DNA of 10,325 nucleotides, from positions 1-10,325 of the forward strand of contig JAKAMA010000052.1 of NCBI GenBank assembly GCA_021813085.1. The letters are read 5' to 3'. Made by a program: the position numbers and the translations under genes. Source of the stretch: Chloroflexota bacterium (GTDB taxonomy: Bacteria; Chloroflexota; Dehalococcoidia; DSTF01; JACRBR01). Shown in pieces: positions 1 through 6,432 of the stretch (positions are counted from its first letter, which is position 1; each line of letters starts with the position of its first letter). Below the pieces are notes generated by a model, which ran no database searches, was not told where the DNA came from, and was given only the letters and a program-made list of their open reading frames with translations.

Positions 1-896
1 GCGTGATGGACTGCCTCGAGTTCAGCGAGCGTCTCCGCTGCGGCGACGTGGCGTCCGACGTGGCCTTCCTCACGATGGACCTCGAACGGCGGGGCCATCG
101 CCTGCTGGCGGATGCGTTCCTGTCCTCCTACCTCGAGCGCTCGCCGGACGAGACGTTGCCGGCGGTCCTCACCTTCTCCATGTGTTACCGCGCGTTCGTG
201 CGCGGCAAGGTGCACAGCATTGAGGCCGCGGAACCAGGCGTGCCGGACGCGCAGCGGCAGGCGGCGGCGGAGACGGCGCGGCACTGCTTCCGTCTCGCCG
301 CGCACTACGCCGGACGCGCCGGCCGGCCGGCGCTGGTGCTGATGTGCGGGCTCACGGGCTCCGGCAAGAGCTACTTCGCGAACGCGCTCGCCGGGCGCCT
401 CGGAAGCGTGGTGCTGAGCAGCGACGTCGTGCGCAAGGACCGGCTGGGCGTTGGCCTGCGCGAGCCGCTCGTCGCCGGCTACGGGCAGGGCGCGTACGGC
501 GACGAGGAGCGGCGCGCCGTCTACGCCGCCCTGCGCGAGCGCGCGGAGCCGCATCTCGGGGCCGGGCGCGGTGTGGTCCTCGATGCGACACACGCGGCAC
601 GCTCGGAGCGCGACGCCGGGCGAGCGCTCGCCGCCAGGCACGGGGTGCCGGCGGTGCTGGTCTGGCTCACGACCGGCGAGGAGACGGTCCGTGACCGTCT
701 GGAGGCGCGCGCGCTTTCGGACGACGCGATCTCGGGCGGGCGCTGGGAGACGTATCTCGCGCAGCGGCGGCGTTTCGAACCCCCGGCCGCGGACGAGCGG
801 GCGGTCACCGTCACGCCGTCGGGCGCGCTGGACCGCGACCTCGACCTCGTCGTCGAGGCGGTGACGGGGCTGACCGGGCCGGCACGGACGACGTGA
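1..896 (+). CDS. APH-like/AAA_33 P-loop kinase fusion protein, 5'-truncated by window edge
   Basis: This is the C-terminal part of a two-domain protein of the COG2187 (aminoglycoside-phosphotransferase-like) plus COG0645 (P-loop kinase-like) type. The first visible residues, VMDCLEF, match the beta-strand motif (I/V)IDCIEF near the end of the APH-like domain. The GTG at position 3 is therefore an internal Val codon, and the true start lies upstream of the window. The segments GDVASDVAFLTMDLERRG and CYRAFVRGKV are typical of the same domain. Counting from that Val, residues 116-123 (GLTGSGKS) form a Walker A loop, followed by an LSSDVVRK segment as in zeta-toxin/polynucleotide-kinase-like ATPases, and VVLDATH as the probable Walker B strand. 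The cellular substrate of this family is not established, and nothing here fixes it. The family assignment is strong; the biological role is unknown. The gene ends 107 bp before the next plus-strand start, so the two may be cotranscribed. Confidence 0.85.
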   Translation, partial: VMDCLEFSERLRCGDVASDVAFLTMDLERRGHRLLADAFLSSYLERSPDETLPAVLTFSMCYRAFVRGKVHSIEAAEPGVPDAQRQAAAETARHCFRLAAHYAGRAGRPALVLMCGLTGSGKSYFANALAGRLGSVVLSSDVVRKDRLGVGLREPLVAGYGQGAYGDEERRAVYAALRERAEPHLGAGRGVVLDATHAARSERDAGRALAARHGVPAVLVWLTTGEETVRDRLEARALSDDAISGGRWETYLAQRRRFEPPAADERAVTVTPSGALDRDLDLVVEAVTGLTGPARTT

Positions 897-967
897 GCAA
901 CGGGCCGGGCGCGGCCGGTGCGGCTGCACGCGCTCTTGCCGTATCCTTTGCGGAGATGCAATCAACG

Positions 968-981
968 CGCGCGGCCGCGCG
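968..981. repeat. 14-bp GC-only palindrome in the leader of the flavin reductase gene
   Basis: CGCGCGGCCGCGCG is a perfect palindrome ending 10 nt before the GGAGG ribosome site of the gene at 1004. In DNA this GC-rich such a string can arise by chance. It could form a short hairpin in the mRNA, but nothing else supports a regulatory role. Confidence 0.3.
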
Positions 982-1003
982 GTGCGACGATGGAGGACGC
1001 GAC

Positions 1004-1480
1004 ATGGACGAGGCTGCCCGGAAGACGACGCTGCGGATGATCCCGTACGGGCTCTTCGTCGTGACGGCGCGCAGCGGCGACGAGGTCGCGGCCGGGACGA
1101 TCAATTGGCTGACGCAGGCATCGTTTCAGCCGCCGCTGGTCGCGCTGGGCCTGAAGGCGGACAGCGGCACGCTCGCGCGGGTCAGGCAGAGCGGCCAGTT
1201 TGCCGTGAACGTGCTCGGCTCCGGCCAGAAGGACATGGCGTTCGCGTTCTTCAAGCCGACGCGGGCCGAGGGGGGCCGCCTCAACGGCTACGCGTTCGAG
1301 GATGGCTCGACCGGCGCCCCGCTACTTCTCGACGCGCCGGCGTGGTTCGAGTGCCGCCTGACCGACGTCGTCGACCGCGGCGACCACCACATCGTCGTCG
1401 GCGAGGTGATCGATGCCGGCGTGCGGCGCGAGTCGCCGCCGCTGACGCTCTCCGAGGTCGGCGTCTTCTACGGCGGCTGA
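1004..1480 (+). CDS. Flavin reductase-like domain protein (FMN-binding split barrel)
   Basis: A protein of 158 aa that fits the flavin-reductase-like family (PF01613), small FMN-binding split-barrel proteins. Visible marks are an N-terminal PYGLFVVTARSGDEVAAG strand pair, the INWLTQASFQPPLVALGL segment that contacts flavin in relatives, SGQFAVNVL, and the C-terminal GDHHIVVGEVIDAG strand. The ATG at 1004 is chosen because GGAGG at 992-996 precedes it by 7 nt and because homology begins directly after it. The frame is open further upstream (to 893), but the residues there are Ala/Arg-rich and unlike the family. Possible roles are NAD(P)H:flavin oxidoreductase, the reductase part of a two-component monooxygenase, or a flavoredoxin. 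No oxygenase partner is visible, so the substrate cannot be assigned. It converges on a paralogue at 1526-2047. Confidence 0.87.
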   Translation: MDEAARKTTLRMIPYGLFVVTARSGDEVAAGTINWLTQASFQPPLVALGLKADSGTLARVRQSGQFAVNVLGSGQKDMAFAFFKPTRAEGGRLNGYAFEDGSTGAPLLLDAPAWFECRLTDVVDRGDHHIVVGEVIDAGVRRESPPLTLSEVGVFYGG

Positions 1481-1525
1481 GCGCGCCCGCGACGTCCCTG
1501 CACGATCAACAGCCGGCAGCGGCCA

Positions 1526-2047
1526 CTACCCGCTGTAGTTCCAGCCCGTATAGCGCGACGTGAGCGGCTCGCCCTCGTGCACCATGCTCGCGTCGCGCAC
1601 CCGCGCGATGACCAGCGTGTGGTCGCCCGCCGCCACGAACTGCTCGGCCTCGCACGCGATCCACGCCATCGCCGCATCGAGCACCGGGCTCCCGTCGGGG
1701 CCGAACGTGTGGGGGATCTGGTCGAGCTTGTGGTGCACGCGTGCGGCCAGCACCGTGCGTCCGCCGACCTTCGCGTCGTAGTAGGGCTGCGCGAACTTCG
1801 CGGCGAGCGCCATGCCCGCCTCATCCTGCGACAGCAGGTTGATGCTGAAGGCGCGGGTCGCACGGATGTTTTCGAGCGTGCGGGCATCGTTCTCGAACGC
1901 AAGCGCGACGAGCCGCGGCTCGAACGAGACCTGCATCACCCAGTCGGCCATCATGCCGTCCGCGGCATCGCCGCTGCGCGAGCCGACGATGTACAGGCCG
2001 TACGACATCTGCTCCATGACATCCTGGACTTCGTGATGACGTGCCAC
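1526..2047 (-). CDS. Flavin reductase-like domain protein (second copy)
   Basis: A 173-aa split-barrel flavin-binding protein of the flavin-reductase-like family (PF01613). It shares the N-terminal block with the gene at 1004 (MSYGLYIVGSRSGD here, IPYGLFVVTARSGD there), then MQVSFEPRLVALAF, AFSINLL and a late GDHTLVIARVRDA strand, and ends in a conserved-looking YTGWNYSG tail. The GTG start at 2047 is fixed by AAGGAGG (minus strand, 2059-2053) five bases upstream. The protein is 15 residues longer than its convergent neighbour and diverged from it, so this is an old duplication or separate acquisition, not a recent tandem copy. The likely chemistry is flavin reduction or electron transfer in the cytoplasm; the partner enzyme is unknown. 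It is the last gene of the minus-strand group, 173 bp after the TolB-like gene. Confidence 0.88.
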   Translation of the reverse strand: MARHHEVQDVMEQMSYGLYIVGSRSGDAADGMMADWVMQVSFEPRLVALAFENDARTLENIRATRAFSINLLSQDEAGMALAAKFAQPYYDAKVGGRTVLAARVHHKLDQIPHTFGPDGSPVLDAAMAWIACEAEQFVAAGDHTLVIARVRDASMVHEGEPLTSRYTGWNYSG

Positions 2048-2152
2048 GACGGCCTCCTTCGACCTCTACACTTCGCCAGCGCCGTGGCGGTCCGCCGGGA
2101 GGCCGTGCACACGGCGGCAGGGTGCCGCACGACGGTCCCGCTTCAGCGGACA

Positions 2153-2170
2153 CACAGCCAGGCGGCTGTG
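2153..2170 (-). terminator. Possible terminator hairpin after the TolB-like gene
   Basis: CACAGCC at 2153-2159 pairs perfectly with GGCTGTG at 2164-2170 around a 4-nt loop, about 50 bases beyond the stop of the minus-strand gene ending at 2221. The bases after it on that strand (TGTGTCC) are only weakly T-rich, so it is at best a weak intrinsic terminator or an mRNA 3'-end hairpin. Confidence 0.3.
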
Positions 2171-2220
2171 CCCGACGCTTCGTTCCTTGCGGTCGCCCTG
2201 CTCTGCGACCCCGCCGCGAC

Positions 2221-3369
2221 TCACCGCAGCCATCCGACCACGAGCGTGTCCGGGCTGCTGGAGATCCGCTGCCGCACACCGTCCGCGCTCACGAGGTCGA
2301 GCCGGGCGGCCCCGGCGGCGAACGGTGTCGTGCCCGCGACCGAGCGTACCACCAGCTCATCGCCCTTCGGCGACCAGGCGATCGGCACGTCCATCGAGGC
2401 GGTGTTACGCGTCAGCGGCACCGCGGGGCCGCCGGCCGCCTGGACCTGCACCGCGTCGCCGCCGCCCGATGGCTTGACCGCACCGATCGTGAGCTGGCCG
2501 TCGCCCTTCCACGTCGGGCTGAGCTGCGCCTTCGTCTGCACCTGTGGGATCGCGACCGCGACGTCGCCCGATGCCAGGTCGAGCATCTTCGTCACCAGCC
2601 CCGGCTGATCCCCGGCCTCGGCGACCGAGTACGCGAGTGTCGTGCCGTCGGGCGAGAGCGTCCAGCCGCGCGTGATCTGGTCGCTCAGGTGCGCGACCTT
2701 CGTCTCGCCGGAGCCGTCGGGCGCGACGCTGTAGAGGTCGCTGCCCTGCGCGTTGAGCGTGGCGAAGTAGAGCTTCGAACCGTCCGGCGCGAAGGCGATC
2801 GGGAAGATGGCCGCCGTGCGCGACGTCGTGATCGTCGCGCGCGCCCCGTCCCGCCCGAGCCGGATCAGCTCGAAGATCCCGGCGGAGTGCGGCTCCGGGA
2901 TGTTCTTGCGCACCACGATCGAGCGGCCGTCGGGGGCCCAGACCGGCGGGATCAGCAGGTCGATGTCGCTGGCGAGGAGCAGCGTCTTGCCGCGGTCATC
3001 GACGACCGCGGCCTGCGCCGGCGCACCCGGCCCGGCGTCCGGTGTGTCCGGCGGCAGCGCCGTGTACGCCAGCGCGTCGCCCTGCGGGGACAGCGTGGCG
3101 AAGATGCCGTAGCCCGGCGCGTGGGCCACCGTCGCGATCGTCGTGCGCGACGCGATGTGCCGCGGGTCGATGGCGACGATCGCGTCGCTGTGCTCGCCGA
3201 ACTCGCTGACGACCAACCGCTCGCCGTGGCCGCGCACCTGCTGGAAGGCCGTCGCACTGCTGGCCTGGAGTTGCGTGTAGGCGACATAGCCGCCGGCCGC
3301 ACTGGCGGTGAGGACAGTGCCCGCAAGCGCCGGCCTGGCGAGCGCACTGAGCACGCGGACGATGGACAT
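2221..3369 (-). CDS. Membrane-anchored TolB-like/PD40 beta-propeller protein
   Basis: A 382-aa protein with an N-terminal hydrophobic segment at about residues 9-31 (ALARPALAGTVLTASAAGGY), which is a signal anchor, followed by an extracytoplasmic domain. That domain carries repeated propeller-blade motifs: SPQGD at about 94, APDG at 145, APDG at 194, SPDG at 239, a degenerate WKGDG near 287, and SPKG at 333. Six blades at about 50-residue spacing are what the TolB/PD40 fold predicts. Such domains bind proteins or ligands; no enzymatic residues are evident, and this is not the Tol-Pal TolB itself. The start at 3369 is preferred over an in-frame ATG at 3390 because GGAGGT (minus strand, 3384-3379) lies 9 nt before it, whereas the upstream ATG has no SD site. 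It lies 99 bp behind the DedA gene on the same strand and may share its transcript. Confidence 0.82.
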   Translation of the reverse strand: MSIVRVLSALARPALAGTVLTASAAGGYVAYTQLQASSATAFQQVRGHGERLVVSEFGEHSDAIVAIDPRHIASRTTIATVAHAPGYGIFATLSPQGDALAYTALPPDTPDAGPGAPAQAAVVDDRGKTLLLASDIDLLIPPVWAPDGRSIVVRKNIPEPHSAGIFELIRLGRDGARATITTSRTAAIFPIAFAPDGSKLYFATLNAQGSDLYSVAPDGSGETKVAHLSDQITRGWTLSPDGTTLAYSVAEAGDQPGLVTKMLDLASGDVAVAIPQVQTKAQLSPTWKGDGQLTIGAVKPSGGGDAVQVQAAGGPAVPLTRNTASMDVPIAWSPKGDELVVRSVAGTTPFAAGAARLDLVSADGVRQRISSSPDTLVVGWLR

Positions 3370-3468
3370 AGGCTCTGCACCTCCCTCCATGGAGCCGTGT
3401 TCGCAAGCCTACTGTGTTCGTTCGCGCCGGCATCCCGCCAGAACCCGGCAGCTATGGCCCGGACGCGC

Positions 3469-4143
3469 TCAGCCCTGCGGCCTGTCCGGGACGCCCGCCT
3501 TCTCTCGCTCGGGGTCGAACCAGGCCCGCTTCACGTGCCGGTACACGTACCAGACTACCAGCAGCACGATGAGGCCCGCGATCGGGTAGTCGAAGGGCCG
3601 CATCCAGTTGCGGATGTCCTGGTAGTGCTGTCCCAGCTTATACCCTCCGTACGTCAGCCCGGTAGACCAGATGAGGGCGCCGAGGAAGGTGTAGGCCGTG
3701 AACTGGACGATCGGCATGCGCGAGATGCCGGCTGGCACGCTGATGAACGTCCGCACCACCGGCAGCAGGCGCGAGGCGAAGATCGCCCAGTTGCCCCACC
3801 GCCCGAAGAAGCGGTCGGCGGTATCGAGGTCGTGTTTGGATACGAGGATGTACTTCCCCCAGCGCTCGACGGCCGGTCGCCCACCGTACATGCCGATGTA
3901 GTAGGTGACCCAGGACCCGACGGTGTTGCCGACGGCGCCGAAGAAGCCGGCCAGCAAGATCCACTCGAAGCCGCGGTGCTTGTCGGCGATCAGCTTCCAG
4001 CCGGCGAGCGGCATGATCAGCTCGCTCGGCAGCGGGACCGCCGCCGACTCGATGGCCATCATGACGATGACGCCGGGCCAGCCCAGGACGTTGTAGGTGT
4101 GCGTGATGAAGTCGAGGAGCGAGTTTTCTAAACCGTGTAGCAG
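3469..4143 (-). CDS. DedA/VTT family membrane protein, probable CTG start
   Basis: A DedA-family (VTT domain) integral membrane protein. Members act in membrane homeostasis, and several are undecaprenyl-phosphate or phospholipid flippases. Counting from the CTG at 4143 (224 aa, normal for the family), the marks are the acidic re-entrant loop ESAAVPLPSE at 32-41, GNTVGSWVTYYIG near 72-84, and the FASRLLPVVRTF motif at 122-133 with the conserved Arg125 and Arg131, followed by PAGISRMP. A last transmembrane helix (about 187-201) precedes a charged tail. No ATG, GTG or TTG lies near the expected N-terminus. The CTG gives an ordinary N-terminus (MLHGLENSLLDFI) and follows GGCGGTGA by four bases. 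The only conventional in-frame start is the TTG at 4200, which adds a Gly/Arg-rich extension and falls inside the predicted -10 box. The family call is strong; the start is inferred. Confidence 0.85.
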   Translation of the reverse strand: MLHGLENSLLDFITHTYNVLGWPGVIVMMAIESAAVPLPSELIMPLAGWKLIADKHRGFEWILLAGFFGAVGNTVGSWVTYYIGMYGGRPAVERWGKYILVSKHDLDTADRFFGRWGNWAIFASRLLPVVRTFISVPAGISRMPIVQFTAYTFLGALIWSTGLTYGGYKLGQHYQDIRNWMRPFDYPIAGLIVLLVVWYVYRHVKRAWFDPEREKAGVPDRPQG

Positions 4144-4198
4144 ACGTTCACCGCCCCCAACCCCCGTCCCGCTCGTTGCCCTGCGGGCGCATCGCCGC

Positions 4199-4228
4199 AA
4201 TCTAGCCGTGGAGCGCGGAGGGTGTCAA
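4199..4228 (-). promoter_or_regulatory. Sigma70-like promoter for the DedA gene
   Basis: On the minus strand, TTGACA (4228-4223) is followed after 18 bases by TAGATT (4204-4199). The -35 is a perfect match and the -10 matches four of six positions. Transcription would begin near 4192, some 50 bases before the CTG start of the DedA gene. This would exclude the TTG at 4200 as the start codon. Confidence 0.5.
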
Positions 4229-4276
4229 GGCGGGCCATGCACACCACGGGGAGGCACCCGCGCCAACGGGACCTGA

Positions 4277-4315
4277 GCGACCGTGGCCGAAGCACGGCCG
4301 CGGCAGCTTGGTCGC
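4277..4315. repeat. Nested hairpin with 8-nt bulge
   Basis: GCGACC (4277-4282) pairs with GGTCGC (4310-4315), enclosing GTGGCCG (4283-4289) paired with CGGCCGC (4295-4301, one G-T pair) around an AAGCA loop. The two stems abut on the 5' side, while an 8-nt bulge GGCAGCTT (4302-4309) interrupts the 3' side, giving about 13 stacked pairs. It is symmetric enough to form on either strand. Function unknown. Confidence 0.4.
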
Positions 4316-4567
4316 GTAACGAACGTGGATGCCAGGCGTTCAGCAGTATGGGGAACCCTCCAGCGGGCGGGCATTCATGAACATCTGCTCGCTGCCGAGA
4401 CTACCAGCGGGGAGCCCGGAGGGTGTGCCCGTATCGGCTGTCACCCGGCGGGAAGCGCAACGTCGACGGGGTTGGGGGCCGCTGCTGCGGCGGGTCGATG
4501 GCCGCGCTTGCCAGGGACCGGTGTGAACACGTCCACAAGCTGACGATGGGGCGAGGGAGAATCAGCG

Positions 4568-5023
4568 ATGGTGCGCCACGCGCGCCGCAAAGAGCGGGCC
4601 CAGGGGCTGATCGAGTTTGCTCTTATCTTGCCATTTCTGTGCCTGCTCATCTTCGGCGTCATCGACTTCGGTTCGGGGCTCAAGGCCTACATCACGACGA
4701 GCTCGGCCGCGCGCGAGGCCGCGCGCTACGCGTCGATCGGCAACCTCGGCCCCACGAGCGGCGCGTACGTCGAATGTGACTCCGCGACGACGAACGCGGT
4801 CGTGCTCAAGGCGTGCGGGACCATGGGCAATCTGAAGCAGGCGTACGCGAGCGTGAACGTCGCCTGCAATCCGACCTGCGTCTCCGGCGCGAGCGCGACG
4901 GTCACGACGCAGTACCAGTACCACTACATCACGCCGCTGCGTTCGATCATCGGCCTCTTCAGCGGCGGCTCGCTGCCCGGGTACCTCACGGTCACCTCAT
5001 CGACGACGATGCGGATTGAGTAG
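4568..5023 (+). CDS. TadE-like pseudopilin
   Basis: A 151-aa TadE-like protein (PF07811). After a basic N-terminus (MVRHARRKERAQ) comes the family hallmark GLIEFALILPFLCLLIFGVI: a Glu-Phe pair at 16-17 opening a single transmembrane helix (about 16-36), then DFG and the TSSAAREAARYAS block. Prepilin-peptidase-type processing before Gln12 would put Glu16 at +5, although the preceding residue is Ala11 rather than the usual Gly. The exported part has four cysteines (near 70, 82, 99 and 103), probably in disulfides. The ATG at 4568 is preceded by a GAGGGAGA ribosome site about 7-8 nt away. TadE proteins are minor pseudopilins of Flp/Tad pili. The pairing with the TadG-like gene 124 bp downstream fits, but no tadA, tadB, tadC, flp or prepilin peptidase gene is visible, so its pilus role is inferred from family only. 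Confidence 0.87.
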   Translation: MVRHARRKERAQGLIEFALILPFLCLLIFGVIDFGSGLKAYITTSSAAREAARYASIGNLGPTSGAYVECDSATTNAVVLKACGTMGNLKQAYASVNVACNPTCVSGASATVTTQYQYHYITPLRSIIGLFSGGSLPGYLTVTSSTTMRIE

Positions 5024-5081
5024 GGGCCTGCTGCCGACGGAGAGCCATGAAGCCCCGCGTGACACGCCCATTCCCGGAAGA

Positions 5082-5108
5082 ACCCCGCTGCCACCGTGCC
5101 AGCGGGGT
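5082..5108 (+). promoter_or_regulatory. Strong hairpin between the tadE- and tadG-like genes
   Basis: ACCCCGCTG (5082-5090) and CAGCGGGGT (5100-5108) form a perfect 9-bp stem. The 9-nt loop (CCACCGTGC) can itself pair as CAC/GTG. No T-run follows, so it is not a standard intrinsic terminator. It sits in the 124-base spacer, 25 nt upstream of the TadG ribosome site (GGAGGAGGG). It could be a processing or stabilising hairpin that sets the E:G ratio, or a partial terminator. Confidence 0.5.
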
Positions 5109-5147
5109 GGGGGCGCGTCGTCCTCAGGCGGGTGAGGAGGAGGGTCG

Positions 5148-6275
5148 ATGATCAGGTTGGGTACACCGCGACGGGCTCGCGAGGGCGGCCAGGTGCTCGT
5201 CTTCGCGGCGCTCCTCCTGCCAATTCTCCTCGCCATGGCCGGCATGGCGGTCGACGTCGGGAGCTACGCCGACGACAAGCGGACGCTGCAGAACGCGGCG
5301 GACGCGATCGCGCTCGCGGCGGCGCAGAACCTCTGCACGCCCAACCCCGCGGACTGCTCCGATACCAGGCCGGCGCTCGCGGCGGCGCAGGCGTACGCGA
5401 TCAACAACAAGATCGACCCGAGCGCCATGACGGTGACGTTCGACCACGTCGAGGTGACGCCCATGGGCAACCCCACGGTGCACGTCTCGCTCTCGCGCAA
5501 CCACAGCTTCACCTTCATGCGCATCGTCGGCGTCAACTCCAGGGACGTGGGCGCGGCGGCGGCCGCGATCAAGACGTCACCCGGCGGCATGAGCGGCCTG
5601 AAGCCCTGGGCCGTGGTCTATCCGCCGCCGGCCTCAGGGACGACAGCGACGCTGAAGTACGATGCGAACAACCCGCAGAACGGGAACTTCCAGGCGATCC
5701 AGCTCGACAACACGCTGGGCAACGGGTCGCCCACGTACCAGAACACGATCCAGTTCGGTAGCGCGTCTATCGTGTGCGCGCAGGGGGTGACGACCTGCGC
5801 CACCACCAGCCCGGTCTGCCCCTCCTACGACGTCTGCCCATCGGAGACGGGCAACAAGGTGAGCGCCACCAGGTCCGGCGTCGATTACCTGCTCAACAAC
5901 ACGAGCGCGAGCTGCAGCACGTTTGCGCAGGTGTTCGGGGCGCCCGATGCCTATGGACAGTACACCCTCAACCCGAGCTGCAACCCGTGGACATCGGGGT
6001 CGGGCGCCTGTCCGACGCCGGACACGGTGCCGCCCGCGCAGTGCAGCCGCCGGGTCATCGTCATCCCTGTCGTCACCGGGTTCGGGAATGGCCAGTCGCC
6101 CGTGACGATCGTGTCCTTCGCGCTGTTCTGGCTGCAGGGATACGGGGCCGGCGGGTGCACCGGCAACAGTTGCGAGATCACCGGTACGTTCGTGAACGCC
6201 CAGGTGACGGTGAACGCGCTCACGGGCGTGTACGACGCGGCGAGCGCGATCCACTTCGTCCGGCTCACGCAGTAG
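5148..6275 (+). CDS. TadG-like protein with Cys-rich exported domain
   Basis: A 375-aa protein of the TadE/TadG-like group. The N-terminus shows GGQVLVFAALLLPILLAMAG (transmembrane helix about 15-37), then VDVGSYADDKRTLQNAADAIALAAAQ, the diagnostic post-helix block of Flp-pilus assembly TadG proteins. The remaining ~310 residues lie outside the membrane and are rich in Gly, Asn, Thr and Ser. They contain twelve cysteines (first pair near 63 and 69, the rest beyond about 205), an even number that suits disulfide bonds. I see no von Willebrand MIDAS motif, so this is a short TadG-like form. The ATG at 5148 follows a GGAGGAGGG ribosome site closely. It is probably in one operon with the TadE-like gene. 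Family assignment is good; whether it serves a pilus, a surface layer or another envelope structure cannot be told here. Confidence 0.85.
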   Translation: MIRLGTPRRAREGGQVLVFAALLLPILLAMAGMAVDVGSYADDKRTLQNAADAIALAAAQNLCTPNPADCSDTRPALAAAQAYAINNKIDPSAMTVTFDHVEVTPMGNPTVHVSLSRNHSFTFMRIVGVNSRDVGAAAAAIKTSPGGMSGLKPWAVVYPPPASGTTATLKYDANNPQNGNFQAIQLDNTLGNGSPTYQNTIQFGSASIVCAQGVTTCATTSPVCPSYDVCPSETGNKVSATRSGVDYLLNNTSASCSTFAQVFGAPDAYGQYTLNPSCNPWTSGSGACPTPDTVPPAQCSRRVIVIPVVTGFGNGQSPVTIVSFALFWLQGYGAGGCTGNSCEITGTFVNAQVTVNALTGVYDAASAIHFVRLTQ

Positions 6276-6290
6276 CGGCCGCGCGCCCGT

Positions 6291-6327
6291 GCCCGCCGGG
6301 CCGCCATCGCCGCCGGCTGAGGCGGGC
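6291..6327 (+). terminator. GC-rich hairpin after the TadG-like gene
   Basis: GCCCGCC (6291-6297) pairs with GGCGGGC (6321-6327) 16 bases after the TadG stop, with a GC-rich loop of 23 nt that may fold further. There is no T-tract. It may mark the operon end, but in such GC-rich DNA the support is weak. Confidence 0.25.
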
Positions 6328-6375
6328 TGCTGCCGGTATCGGTCAGGAGTGCCCCGCGCCGCCTGCGCACGCGCA

Positions 6376-6405
6376 TTGACATCGGCTCGCGCCGGCCCGT
6401 ACCAT
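6376..6405 (+). promoter_or_regulatory. Sigma70-like promoter of the ABC exporter leader
   Basis: A perfect TTGACA (6376-6381) is followed after 18 bases by TACCAT (6400-6405, four of six matches). Transcription would start near 6412, giving a leader of about 195 nt up to the intrinsic terminator at 6573-6606 and about 235 nt up to the ABC ATPase gene. The spacing and quality match those of the DedA promoter in this window. Confidence 0.6.
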
Positions 6406-6432
6406 GGCAGGCACGAAAGGCGCAGGACGCTG

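Larger units (their letters stand above)
4144..4567. other. Gene-free divergent region between the DedA and TadE-like genes
   Basis: This 424-base gap separates the minus-strand DedA gene from the plus-strand TadE-like gene. It holds the DedA promoter and 5' leader, a nested hairpin at 4277-4315, and minor short hairpins such as GCCGC-TGCT-GCGGC near 4478-4491. Short ORFs in it have no SD site or recognisable protein. I looked for a c-di-GMP riboswitch, which can control pilus genes, and did not find its conserved core. No clear promoter for the TadE-like gene was found; TTGCCA at 4508 lacks a good -10 partner. Confidence 0.5.

Noticed and set aside
893..1003. Longer N-terminus for the flavin reductase-like gene.
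   Set aside because: The extension is Ala/Arg-rich, and the start at 1004 has a well-placed GGAGG site and family-like N-terminus.
2041..4131. A 696-codon plus-strand frame.
   Set aside because: It runs antisense to the TolB-like and DedA genes, is Arg/Asp/Pro-rich, has no SD site and no domain; it is a shadow of GC-rich coding DNA.
4201..4567. Possible c-di-GMP-I riboswitch ahead of the TadE-like gene.
   Set aside because: Neither the conserved core near CGCAAAGCC nor the tetraloop/receptor pair could be found; only unrelated hairpins are present.
6289..6432. Longer reading of the leader ORF starting at ATG 6289.
   Set aside because: This part lies upstream of the predicted promoter, has no SD site and low-complexity composition; only the 6433-6543 portion is a candidate.
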